23,990 nt of DNA from JACKOF01 sp041571855 (lineage in GTDB: Bacteria > Pseudomonadota > Gammaproteobacteria > Pseudomonadales > Porticoccaceae), in assembly GCA_041571855.1 (NCBI GenBank), contig JBFFTH010000011.1:1-23990 (forward strand). Direction: 5' to 3'. The first letter of the stretch is position 1; every line of letters begins with the position of its first letter. Made by a program: the position numbers and the translations under genes. The notes beneath the pieces are model-generated. The model was not told the origin of the DNA and made no database searches. It saw only the letters and a program-made list of their open reading frames with translations. Shown piece by piece: positions 7,236 to 15,421 of this stretch.

Positions 7236-10187
7236 TTGAAAGCAACCGAGACGATTTCCGAGCACACACCGGCCTGCGATACCGATCCGGCATTTGAATT
7301 TATCCGCAGCGAGCAGATCAATTCGCTGAATGTCGTTGTACAGGAGTTCAGGCACCGCAAAACCGGTGCACAGCATGTCCACATCGCGGCAGACAACCCG
7401 GAAAATGTCTTTCTGGTCGCACTGAGGACAGTGCCGCAGGACTCAACCGGCGTCGCCCATATCCTCGAGCACACGGCCCTCTGCGGCAGCGAGAAATACC
7501 CGGTTCGCGATCCGTTCTTTATGATGATCCGGCGCTCACTGAATACCTTTATGAACGCCTTTACCAGTTCAGACTGGACCGCTTACCCGTTCGCCAGCCA
7601 GAACAGAAAGGACTACTACAACCTGCTGGACGTTTATCTGGATGCGGTCTTCTTCTCTCGCCTGGACGAACTGGACTTTGCCCAGGAAGGTCACCGGGTA
7701 GAATTTGCCGAGGCCACCGACCCGGAATCACCCCTGGTGTTCAAGGGCGTGGTTTTTAACGAGATGAAGGGTGCCATGAGCTCGGTACCCTCAACGCTGT
7801 GGCACACCATGTGCGAGCACCTCTACCCCACCACCACCTACCACTACAACAGCGGTGGCGATCCGGAAGCCATTCCGGATCTGACTTACCAACAACTGAA
7901 AGCGTTTTATGAAACCCACTACCACCCATCCAACGCTACTTTTATTACCTACGGCGATATTCCAGCGGCAGAATTGCAGGCCCGGTTTGAGCGGCAGGCC
8001 CTCGGTCGTTTTGAAAAACTTGAGCAGCAGATTTCTGTAGCGGACGAGCAACGCCTCCCTGCACCGATTCGCGTCAGCGACAGTTATGCCTGCAGCGAGG
8101 AAGGCGGTACAGAAAGCAAAACCCACATTCTGCTGGGCTGGCTGCTGGGCAAGGCCACTGACCTGAAAGGAAGTCTGGAGGCCCATCTGCTCTGCAGCGT
8201 GCTGCTGGAGAACAGTGCCTCGCCACTGCAAAAGCTGCTTGAGACCACCAAACTGGGGCAATCCCCCTCCCCCATTTGCGGACTGGACGATTCCCAGCGG
8301 GAGATGTGCTTTATCTGCGGCATTGAGGGCAGCGAAAGCGAGCACGCCGACGCGCTGGAACAACAGGTTATGGATGTCATCCGAGAGGTGGCAGAAAACG
8401 GCCTCCCCTATTCACAGCTGGCGGCCTCGCTGCACCAGCTGGAGCTGAGCCAGCGGGAAATTGGCGGCGACGGCTACCCGTACGGCCTGCAATTGATTTT
8501 GAATGCATTGACCAGCGCCACCCACCGCGGTGACGTGATCGCCCAGCTAAACCTGGACCCGGTGCTGGCTGAAATGCAGGAAGCGATCAAGGATCCCGCC
8601 TATATCAAGCGGCTCTGTCGCGAACTGCTGCTGGAAAACGGTCACCGGGTGCGACTGACCATGACACCCGACACCCGACTGGCAGCCAGGAGAGAACAGG
8701 CAGAGGCAGACAGGTTGGAACAGATCAAGCAGCGCCTCAGTGATGATGAACGCCGCCAGGTCATCGAGAGGGCCGAGGCACTCTCCGCCCGCCAGCAACA
8801 GCAGGACGACGCTTCGATTCTGCCAAAAGTCGGCCTGGAAGATATTCCCGCCGAAATGAATTACGTTGAGGTGACAGCGAAGCAGCAGGCGCCGAAGCTC
8901 CTGACCAGCTATGGCGCGGGAACCAACGGCCTGGTTTACGAGCAGATCATTGTGCCGCTGCCCGAGCTCAGTGAGAAAAAAATCGATTTGCTGCCAATCT
9001 ACGCATCCTGCCTGACCGAGCTTGGCATAGGCAAGCAGGACTACCTGGCAACCCAGCAGCGGCAATCGGCCGTCTGCGGGGGCATCAACGCCTACGCCAG
9101 TGTTCGCAGCGCTCCGGATAATCCCCAGAATTTACAGGGCTACCTGGTTGTCTCCGCCAAGGGGCTTGCGCGCAACCAGGCGGCTCTGGCCGAACTTTTG
9201 CAGGAAACCCTGGAGCAGGTACATTTTGATGAGCTGGACAGAATCCAGGATATTGTCGCCCAGGCCAGTGCCCGCAGGGAAATGGGCGTGGTCGGCAACG
9301 GCCATTCCCTGGCCATGGCCGCGGCATCCGGCTGTCTCAGCCCGGCAGCCGAGCTGTCTCACCGCTGGAGTGGCCTGGCTGGTATCCGCACCCTCAAGCT
9401 GCTGGATCGCACCATTAAGGACAACAACCAGCTGGAAAAGCTCTCCAGCCAGCTGGGCAAAATTCACCGCCGTATGCTGCGCGGCTCCCGGCAGTGGCTG
9501 CTGGTCGGGGAAGATGAGCGCCTGAGCGACTATCAGGCCAGCATTAACAGCCTGGCCGAGGGGCCTGCTGACAAGACCTTTCAACCGTTTACGCGGCCCG
9601 AACGCTGTCATCCAACGCAGCAGATGTGGTTTATCAATACCAGTGTCAATTTCTGTGCCCGCGCTTACGCAACCGTGCCAATGGCGCACCCGGACGCTGC
9701 TGCGCTGAACGTACTTGGCACCTTTCTGCGCAATGGCTACCTGCACCGGGCAATACGAGAACAGGGCGGCGCCTACGGCGGTGGCGGCGCACAGGATAAC
9801 CATACGGCTTCCTTCCGCTTTTTCTCTTACCGCGACCCGCGCCTCGAAGAGACCCTGCAGGACTTCAGTAACTCGCTGGACTGGCTGCACTCCTCTGATC
9901 ACAGCGATGCCCAGCTCGAGGAGGCCATACTTGGCGTGATCGGCAGCATGGATAAACCGGGATCGCCCGCGGGTGAGGCCAAGCACACTTTTCACCTGGA
10001 GCTGTTTGGATACAACCGTGAACTGCGCCAACAGCATCGCAACCGGGTACTGGCGGTCACTGTTGCGGATCTGCAGCGGGTTGCCGCCCGGTACCTTATC
10101 AATGAGAACATCAGTACCGCCATTGTCTCCAGCCAGGAAAAAGCGCCTGTTGCGGAGCGACTGGGCATGGACCAAATCTACCTATAA
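7236..10187 (+). CDS. M16C (PreP/Cym1-type) zinc metallopeptidase
   Basis: This 983-residue protein is a full-length M16C peptidase of the presequence-protease type, which degrades short unstructured peptides inside a closed clamshell. The inverted zinc motif HILEH gives ligands H75 and H79 and base E78; the third ligand is E176 in VVFNEMKGAMS. This spacing is close to that of plant PreP (H77, E80, H81, E177). The C-terminal half has the conserved LHRAIREQGGAYGGGG block that completes the active site. No signal peptide is seen, so it is probably cytoplasmic. TTG at 7236 is preferred: GAGAGGA lies seven bases upstream, whereas the in-frame TTG at 7230 is too close to it. Peptide recycling is the likely role. 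Confidence 0.93.
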   Translation: MKATETISEHTPACDTDPAFEFIRSEQINSLNVVVQEFRHRKTGAQHVHIAADNPENVFLVALRTVPQDSTGVAHILEHTALCGSEKYPVRDPFFMMIRRSLNTFMNAFTSSDWTAYPFASQNRKDYYNLLDVYLDAVFFSRLDELDFAQEGHRVEFAEATDPESPLVFKGVVFNEMKGAMSSVPSTLWHTMCEHLYPTTTYHYNSGGDPEAIPDLTYQQLKAFYETHYHPSNATFITYGDIPAAELQARFERQALGRFEKLEQQISVADEQRLPAPIRVSDSYACSEEGGTESKTHILLGWLLGKATDLKGSLEAHLLCSVLLENSASPLQKLLETTKLGQSPSPICGLDDSQREMCFICGIEGSESEHADALEQQVMDVIREVAENGLPYSQLAASLHQLELSQREIGGDGYPYGLQLILNALTSATHRGDVIAQLNLDPVLAEMQEAIKDPAYIKRLCRELLLENGHRVRLTMTPDTRLAARREQAEADRLEQIKQRLSDDERRQVIERAEALSARQQQQDDASILPKVGLEDIPAEMNYVEVTAKQQAPKLLTSYGAGTNGLVYEQIIVPLPELSEKKIDLLPIYASCLTELGIGKQDYLATQQRQSAVCGGINAYASVRSAPDNPQNLQGYLVVSAKGLARNQAALAELLQETLEQVHFDELDRIQDIVAQASARREMGVVGNGHSLAMAAASGCLSPAAELSHRWSGLAGIRTLKLLDRTIKDNNQLEKLSSQLGKIHRRMLRGSRQWLLVGEDERLSDYQASINSLAEGPADKTFQPFTRPERCHPTQQMWFINTSVNFCARAYATVPMAHPDAAALNVLGTFLRNGYLHRAIREQGGAYGGGGAQDNHTASFRFFSYRDPRLEETLQDFSNSLDWLHSSDHSDAQLEEAILGVIGSMDKPGSPAGEAKHTFHLELFGYNRELRQQHRNRVLAVTVADLQRVAARYLINENISTAIVSSQEKAPVAERLGMDQIYL

Positions 10188-10208
10188 CAGGCAGGAAGAT
10201 TGGCGGGA

Positions 10209-10937
10209 ATGGAGCGAAAAGATACCCTTTATGCAACGGCACAGATTGATATCGCCGGGTTTCGCTTTGACAAAAGCGTGGTCGATGTCTTTCCCGACAT
10301 GATCCAGCGATCTGTGCCCGGCTATGCCACCATTATCAGCATGACGGGCACCATGGCTGAACGCTACGCGCAGCCCAACAGTCGCTGCTATGACCTCGGT
10401 TGTTCCCTCGGTGCTTCGACCATCGCCATCAGGGATGGCATCAATGTACCGGGATGCGAAATTATCGCTGTTGATAACAGCCCCGATATGATCCGGCACT
10501 GCCGACAGGTACTGCGCACGGAAAAGTCTGCAACACCGGTTACCCTGCTGTGCGAAGATATTCAAAAGCTGGAATTCAGGAATGCATCGCTGGTAGTCCT
10601 CAATTTCACCCTGCAGTTTGTCCCGCTGCCGCAACGCGACGGGCTGATGCAGAAAATAAGCCGAGATCTGCGGCCCGGTGGCGCGCTGGTGCTGTCGGAG
10701 AAGATCCGCTTTGACCACCCCCAACACGATCGACTGATGCTCGAGCTGCACCACGACTTCAAGCGTGCCAACGGTTACAGTGATCTGGAAATCAGCCAGA
10801 AACGCAGCGCGCTGGAAGAAGTCCTTGTACCGGAAACCCCACAGGCCCACAGGGAGCGAATAAAAACCGCCGGTTTCAGCAGCGTCGACCTGTGGTTCCA
10901 GTGCTTCAATTTTGCCTCGTTTGTTGCGATCAAGTAA
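10209..10937 (+). CDS. cmoA: Carboxy-S-adenosyl-L-methionine synthase CmoA
   Basis: CmoA converts SAM and prephenate to carboxy-SAM, the donor used by CmoB for tRNA U34 modification. The 242-residue protein matches E. coli CmoA (247) throughout: VFPDMIQRSVPGY, the SAM loop YDLGCSLGAS (61-70), VLNFTLQF, HHDFKRANGYS, EISQKRS and a C-terminal WFQCFNFAS. ATG 10209 is preferred because AGGAAG sits at a better distance there than from an in-frame TTG at 10200. cmoB follows after 12 bp, as in most gammaproteobacteria, so the pair forms an operon. The 21-bp gap from the peptidase gene suggests cotranscription with it. Confidence 0.97.
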   Translation: MERKDTLYATAQIDIAGFRFDKSVVDVFPDMIQRSVPGYATIISMTGTMAERYAQPNSRCYDLGCSLGASTIAIRDGINVPGCEIIAVDNSPDMIRHCRQVLRTEKSATPVTLLCEDIQKLEFRNASLVVLNFTLQFVPLPQRDGLMQKISRDLRPGGALVLSEKIRFDHPQHDRLMLELHHDFKRANGYSDLEISQKRSALEEVLVPETPQAHRERIKTAGFSSVDLWFQCFNFASFVAIK

Positions 10938-10949
10938 CGCATACCCGCA

Positions 10950-11942
10950 ATGGCCGAAATCAATTACCAACCTCTGCTTCAGGCCCTTGCCAGTGGTCCC
11001 CTGGCCAAATGGGCCGGGCAATTGCCGCAACAGATTGCCAAAAGAATCAGCATTGAACGCTGGGGGGATTTACCTGCGTGGCAGCAGGCCATGGATGCTC
11101 TCCCCGATCTCGCTCCCTCCTCCCTGGAGTTGAAAGAGCGGGTAATGATTGGCTGCGTATCAGATTGCCAGCAGCCGGACCGGGATCAGCTGAGACAGGC
11201 ACTGATGGGGCTACACCCCTGGAGGAAGGGACCTTTCGAGCTGTTTGGTCTCACTATCGATACCGAATGGCGCTCCGACTGGAAGTGGGAGCGCATTCGC
11301 CCTCACCTGGCCCCGCTGAAGGATCGAATGATTCTGGATGTCGGCTGTGGCAGCGGCTACCACTGCTGGCGCATGCGCGGCGAGGGCGCAGAGCGGGTGA
11401 TTGGTATCGATCCGTCGGTCAAGTTCATCTGCCAGTTCTATGCCATAAAACACTATATCGACCGCTATCTGGGCAAACCTGCACCGGTAGATGTATTACC
11501 GCTGGGTATTGAGCACCTGCCACCGGCACTGAACGCCTTTGACACGGTATTTTCCATGGGCGTGCTCTACCACCGGAAAGATCCGCTGGAGCATATCAGG
11601 GAACTCAAAGCCTGCCTCAGGCCGGGTGGCCAACTGGTAATGGAAACCCTCATCATCGAGGGCGATGAGACAAAAGCGCTGGTGCCCGAGGGGCGCTATG
11701 CAAAAATGCGAAATGTCTGGGCAATCCCGACCGTTAGCCAGACCCTGGAGTGGATGCAACACTGTGGGCTGGAAAACCCCAGGGTGGTAGACATTAACCG
11801 AACGTCCACCGACGAACAGCGCGCAACCGAGTGGATGACGTTTGAGTCGCTGGCCGATTTCCTCGACCCCAATGACGCCCGCAAAACCATCGAGGGCCAC
11901 CCGGCGCCGATCAGGGCCTTTTTTGTCGCCGAGAAGGCTTAA
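10950..11942 (+). CDS. cmoB: tRNA U34 carboxymethyltransferase CmoB
   Basis: CmoB transfers the carboxymethyl group of carboxy-SAM to 5-hydroxyuridine-34, making cmo5U in tRNAs that read four-codon boxes. The 330-residue protein (E. coli 323) has the SAM-fold motif MILDVGCGSGYHCWRM near residues 126-141. Other family blocks are HPWRKGPF, WRSDWKWER, FSMGVLYHRKDP and KMRNVWAIPT. Together with cmoA it gives the last two steps of the pathway; the U34 hydroxylating enzymes are not in the window. Its TAA stop and that of the opposing flavodoxin gene share the tetranucleotide TTAA at 11939-11942, so the two genes converge with no terminator between them. Confidence 0.97.
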   Translation: MAEINYQPLLQALASGPLAKWAGQLPQQIAKRISIERWGDLPAWQQAMDALPDLAPSSLELKERVMIGCVSDCQQPDRDQLRQALMGLHPWRKGPFELFGLTIDTEWRSDWKWERIRPHLAPLKDRMILDVGCGSGYHCWRMRGEGAERVIGIDPSVKFICQFYAIKHYIDRYLGKPAPVDVLPLGIEHLPPALNAFDTVFSMGVLYHRKDPLEHIRELKACLRPGGQLVMETLIIEGDETKALVPEGRYAKMRNVWAIPTVSQTLEWMQHCGLENPRVVDINRTSTDEQRATEWMTFESLADFLDPNDARKTIEGHPAPIRAFFVAEKA

Positions 11943-12481
11943 TCCTGGATCAGCTGCAGCGGTGTTTTCAGACCGAATTCCGCATGGACTTGCCGACACC
12001 ACTGGTTGAGCCTGTTGCAGGTTAGCTGCGGTTGCTGATCCTGGTCCAAAGCCAGGCCGACAAACATGTTCTCCCCGGCTATTTTGGCCCTGGAGGCGTC
12101 AAATTCATATCCCGCTGTCGGCCAGTAACCTATAATCCGGGCAGCTGTTTTAGCCACCTCATCGTGCAGTTGACCCATGGCATCAAGGAAAAAGTCACTG
12201 TAGCCGAATTGATCTCCAAGACCGACAAAAGCCATTGTCTTGCCGCCGAAGTCGATTTGTTCAAGTTCCGGCCAGAAGTCATCCCAGTCCGTTTGAGCCT
12301 GCCCAAAATCCCAGGTAGGGATAGCCATGATGAGTTTCTCGTAGCGAGCAAAATCGAGCTGGGTGATTTCTGCGACATCGTGGAGATCGACATTTTCCTC
12401 GCCGAGACGTTTGGCTATCCGCGCGACGATGGACTGGGTATTGCCATCGTCACTGCCGAAGAATAAACCGATTTCTGACAC
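11939..12481 (-). CDS. fldB: Long-chain flavodoxin, FldB-like
   Basis: This 180-residue FMN-binding electron carrier is of the long-chain type. GSDDGNTQSI (residues 9-18) is the phosphate-binding loop. PTWDFGQAQTDWDDF and GLGDQFGYSDFFLDA hold the flavin-stacking loops, and GYWPTAGYEF with ENMFVGLALD are characteristic of bacterial flavodoxins. The PTWDFG and LGDQ-GY segments resemble FldB, while the phosphate loop is closer to FldA, so the symbol is tentative. The start has GAGAGG upstream. The gene converges with cmoB by 4 bp and lies downstream of hemerythrin on the same strand with a 101-bp gap. That gap has only a weak ACCCA/TGGGT hairpin (12549-12565) and no clear promoter. Confidence 0.92.
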   Translation of the reverse strand: MSEIGLFFGSDDGNTQSIVARIAKRLGEENVDLHDVAEITQLDFARYEKLIMAIPTWDFGQAQTDWDDFWPELEQIDFGGKTMAFVGLGDQFGYSDFFLDAMGQLHDEVAKTAARIIGYWPTAGYEFDASRAKIAGENMFVGLALDQDQQPQLTCNRLNQWCRQVHAEFGLKTPLQLIQD

Positions 12482-12582
12482 CTCTGCCTCTCAGTAGGTC
12501 TGTTGGGCGCGCAATTCTCCCAAGCTGCCGACAATTTGGCAAATGGAAACCCAAGCAACGTGGGTCGGTTACTGGGCAGTGG

Positions 12583-12942
12583 TTATTTCTTATGAGAGGA
12601 AAGAATAAAGGTTTCCAGTTCCTTGTCGATTCCAAGGACGTGCAACTTGAGCCACTGGTAGAGGAAGGTTGAAAGCGCCTGGCGCTCCAGCTCGCCGCTG
12701 GGACTGTTACTCCTCAGCTTGGAAATTTCTTCGCGAAATTTGTTGTGCGCCTCGAGATGGGCTTGATATCCGGGGTAATCGAGAAGACGCATATACTCCT
12801 CTTCGAGGGAAAAGTGACTCTCGATATAGATCTGCAGTTGCTGTACCACCTCATCGCCGGCCTCGGTTTTGAGATCATCAATGATTTCAAACAGCTTCTG
12901 GTGCTGGGTATCCTGCCATATCAGGTCACTGGTTTTCTGCAT
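12583..12942 (-). CDS. Single-domain bacteriohemerythrin
   Basis: This 119-residue protein is a complete hemerythrin domain, a four-helix bundle holding a non-heme di-iron site that reversibly binds oxygen. All seven ligands can be assigned: H14, H43, E47, H62, H66, H101 and D106, with family-typical spacing. No sensor or signalling domain is attached, so it is a soluble O2 carrier or buffer rather than a chemoreceptor. The ATG at 12942 is preferred because GGGAG lies eight bases upstream. The frame stays open to 13017, but the added 25 residues are not hemerythrin-like. The flavodoxin gene lies downstream on the same strand; a link through oxygen or redox chemistry is possible but not shown. 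Confidence 0.93.
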   Translation of the reverse strand: MQKTSDLIWQDTQHQKLFEIIDDLKTEAGDEVVQQLQIYIESHFSLEEEYMRLLDYPGYQAHLEAHNKFREEISKLRSNSPSGELERQALSTFLYQWLKLHVLGIDKELETFILSSHKK

Positions 12943-13342
12943 GATGTTATCTCCCTTTTCAGGTGCAATGGGCAGTTCGCCAGACAACAACGTCAAATCG
13001 TTATTTAAACACGACAAGATTTCATTTAAAGCGACTGTAAAGTTACTCCGGCACGGTTTTGCCTTTAGCTGCTCTATAATGATCCGGGAGGCCGGCAGTC
13101 ATAAACGAAATGGTGCTCACTGGCAGAGGCAAGTTTGAGCGTATCAGCCCGACAGAAAAATGCCAAACAAAAGGCTTTACCTTCAGCTACTGAGAATGGT
13201 TTATTCAGGATCTGTTACCAGGCTGCGCAGGTATCGGGCTTGAATCCATCATCAGGAAAAATATGCCATACGAAAAGAGAGCCATGTATTCCTTGTAATA
13301 TGCAGATTTATCCAGTTACCGATATTCAAGCAGGCGCCAGAT
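12943..13342. other. 400-bp non-coding stretch between divergent hemerythrin and lipoprotein genes
   Basis: No convincing gene was found here. Two copies of ATTTAAA (13003-13009 and 13024-13030) lie 21 bp apart upstream of hemerythrin. A consensus -10-like TATAAT at 13075-13080 points toward the lipoprotein gene but has no good -35, and it would give a leader of more than 250 nt. A 27-codon frame from ATG 13110 has no properly spaced ribosome binding site. Short plus-strand frames in this region lack protein-like character. Confidence 0.5.
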
Positions 13343-14788
13343 ATGACAAACCCGGCAGACAAATACAGGTTCAGGCTGGCCAACAGGCTGAAGCAGTTAC
13401 TCCTGGTCGCTCTGGCCTGGTTATTGACAGCCTGCATGGGAGCATACCCGCCTCAGCCAGCCGTCGGCAGTGCGGATTACTGCCAGGCGTATTTTGAAAA
13501 GCTCGATCACCTGCTGCTGGAAACCGGTCACAGGGATCAAGGCGAAGCGCCGATAGCTGGGTTTCCCTATCTGCGTGTGAACCGCTTTCTGGCCTCTTTC
13601 GCAGCGGAAAAACTGACCGATCAGCAGCTGTATGAATTGGTCGAGCGAATGGCGTTGCTGGATGCAAGTGCAAGAGAGGACGAGCTCAAAAACCTGGGAG
13701 AAAAAGGGAAACAATTTGACCAGCCAACACTCAACAACTGCCGAAAAACGCTTTTAACCAGGGATCGATCCAGTCCCAAGCGCCTTAATACACTGACCGG
13801 TAACATTGAGGTACCCGATGAATACCGCATCGACTGGCGAATCCTTGGCTTGTACCCACTGGCTTCGGTGTTTGTCCGCATGGGCGTCGATAATTGGCAC
13901 CGGCAAGCCAGGGAGCAATTCTCCCTGCCAAGGGAAAGGCACCAACCACTGGGAAAATTTATCCGCTGGTCATCAACAGCAGACAGGGTTAAAGATGATC
14001 GTGATAGCAAGCCTGTATTGTTAAAAAGTCCCCTTGGTATTCCCGAACTCAGCCCGGGTGATTTACAACGTCTGTTTAACGCCCACGCTCCCGTCTGGGA
14101 GGTCGATGTCGTATCCAGAGACGATCGCATCGGCAGGCCCTACAAAGCGGCTGAAGCGGATGTTGATATTGACGACCCGGTTGAATATCGACTGGCTTCC
14201 TATACCCGCTTCAATAACGACGTGCTGTTGCAGCTCAACTATGTTATCTGGTTTGCATCGCGACCCGGGCGTGACATGTACTCAGGTCGGCTCGATGGCC
14301 TGACATGGCGGGTCACTCTCGATGCAAAAGGAGAGCCTCTTGTTTATGACAGCATTCACAATTGCGGATGCTACCATCAGTTTTTTCCGGCACAGCAGCT
14401 CAGCGTGCGCAAGGGTTTGGACAAACTGCCGGAACCTCCCCTGATCCCGGCCAAAGCACCTGAAGGACAACCCGTGGTCATCCGCCTGAAAAGCAAAACG
14501 CACTATATCAGCCAGGTCTATGCCGACCCGGCTGCAGACATAGACCAACCCCTGCGATCCGCTAATTACCGTGTACTGAGAAGCGGCAACATCGACGGAA
14601 GCCTGTTTGACAACCACGGCATAATCACTGGCACGGAGAGAAATGAACGCTTTTTATTCTGGCCCACCGGCGTTCGCTCGCCGGGTGCCATGCGACAGTG
14701 GGGGCGCCATGCCACTGCCTTTATCGGCAGGCGGCATTTTGATGACCCCTTTCTTTTTGAACACCTTTTCAGGAGGAACCCTGAATGA
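13343..14788 (+). CDS. Uncharacterised lipoprotein with HxCxCxH motif
   Basis: I do not recognise the family. The 481-residue product begins with a basic N-terminus and a hydrophobic segment ending in the lipobox LTAC (residues 28-31). It is therefore probably acylated at C31 after signal peptidase II cleavage and anchored in the envelope. The mature part has no transmembrane helix. Its most distinctive feature is HNCGCYH (339-345), two histidines and two cysteines in alternation, which suggests metal or redox chemistry. It follows the segment SRPGRDMYSGRLDGLTWRV. Two further cysteines, C47 and C133, could form a disulfide. The ATG has only a weak GCAGGCG upstream. The stop overlaps the DUF3047 gene by 4 bp, so the two proteins are probably made together and may act together. 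No enzymatic role can be assigned. Confidence 0.85.
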   Translation: MTNPADKYRFRLANRLKQLLLVALAWLLTACMGAYPPQPAVGSADYCQAYFEKLDHLLLETGHRDQGEAPIAGFPYLRVNRFLASFAAEKLTDQQLYELVERMALLDASAREDELKNLGEKGKQFDQPTLNNCRKTLLTRDRSSPKRLNTLTGNIEVPDEYRIDWRILGLYPLASVFVRMGVDNWHRQAREQFSLPRERHQPLGKFIRWSSTADRVKDDRDSKPVLLKSPLGIPELSPGDLQRLFNAHAPVWEVDVVSRDDRIGRPYKAAEADVDIDDPVEYRLASYTRFNNDVLLQLNYVIWFASRPGRDMYSGRLDGLTWRVTLDAKGEPLVYDSIHNCGCYHQFFPAQQLSVRKGLDKLPEPPLIPAKAPEGQPVVIRLKSKTHYISQVYADPAADIDQPLRSANYRVLRSGNIDGSLFDNHGIITGTERNERFLFWPTGVRSPGAMRQWGRHATAFIGRRHFDDPFLFEHLFRRNPE

Positions 14789-15420
14789 AAGCCCCTCTTC
14801 TCTGGGCAACTGCCTGTCTCTTTGCCCTCTGCGCCCACGCCGAAGAGACTGTAGTCCATGTTGCCAACTTCTCATCCAGCGATCTCTCAGGCTGGCAATC
14901 CAGGGTTTTCAGCGGAGAAACCGATTACCAGCTGAAAGATGGAGCACTGTGTGCATCAAGCGAGGGGACGGCAAGTGGAAGATACAGGGAGTTACGGCTG
15001 AATTTACAGCACACCCCCTGGCTCAACTGGCGCTGGCGGGTAGACAGCGGCATCGAGCCAGAGCGGCAGGAACAGACCAAAAAGGGAGATGACTACCCTG
15101 CCCGTGTTTATGTGGTGTTTTCCGCTGGAATACAGTTCTGGAAAACCCGGGCGCTCAATTATGTCTGGTCATCCAGCCAGCCGGTCGGCTCGAACTGGCC
15201 CAACGCCTTTACTGGCAATGCCCGGATGATCGCCGTGCAAAGCGGCAGCAATAATTCAGGCCGCTGGCAACAGGAGCGGCGCAACGTCGCGGAAGATTAC
15301 TATCGCCTGTTTGGAGAAGCGCCGCCCCGGGTTTCCGCGGTAGCCATCATGACCGACACCGACAACAGCGGCGCCAGGGCTTCTGCCTGCTATGGCGACA
15401 TCTGGTTTTCCAGCCACTAG
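14785..15420 (+). CDS. Secreted DUF3047 family protein
   Basis: This 211-residue protein resembles the DUF3047 family, whose function is unknown. A Sec-type signal peptide ends at about AHA (residues 17-19), so the mature protein should be periplasmic. Family-like blocks are LNWRWRVD, KKGDDYPARVYVVF, LNYVWSSSQPVG, NVAEDYYRLFGE and AVAIMTDTDNSG followed by YGDIWFS. The alternating pattern suggests a beta-sandwich, possibly a ligand-binding fold. The ATG overlaps the lipoprotein stop as ATGA, with AGGAGG upstream, which points to translational coupling. The stop is one base from that of convergent gap. A joint envelope role with the lipoprotein is inferred from the coupling only. Confidence 0.85.
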   Translation: MKAPLLWATACLFALCAHAEETVVHVANFSSSDLSGWQSRVFSGETDYQLKDGALCASSEGTASGRYRELRLNLQHTPWLNWRWRVDSGIEPERQEQTKKGDDYPARVYVVFSAGIQFWKTRALNYVWSSSQPVGSNWPNAFTGNARMIAVQSGSNNSGRWQQERRNVAEDYYRLFGEAPPRVSAVAIMTDTDNSGARASACYGDIWFSSH

Positions 15421-15421
15421 A

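Noticed and set aside
9132..10175. A 347-codon minus-strand frame opposite the M16C peptidase
   Set aside because: It is a shadow of the peptidase coding sequence in GC-rich DNA; no domain or ribosome binding site supports it.
10182..11030. A 282-codon minus-strand frame opposite cmoA and the start of cmoB
   Set aside because: Both genes on the plus strand are clear, and the antisense translation is not protein-like.
13080..13107. TGATCC-N16-TAAACG as a third ECF-type promoter before the lipoprotein gene
   Set aside because: The -35 looks right, but the -10 lacks the CGTA core seen in the other two elements, and the leader would be over 200 nt.
13135..13497. A 120-codon plus-strand frame upstream of the lipoprotein gene
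   Set aside because: It overlaps the well-supported lipoprotein start in another frame and has no ribosome binding site or recognisable motif.
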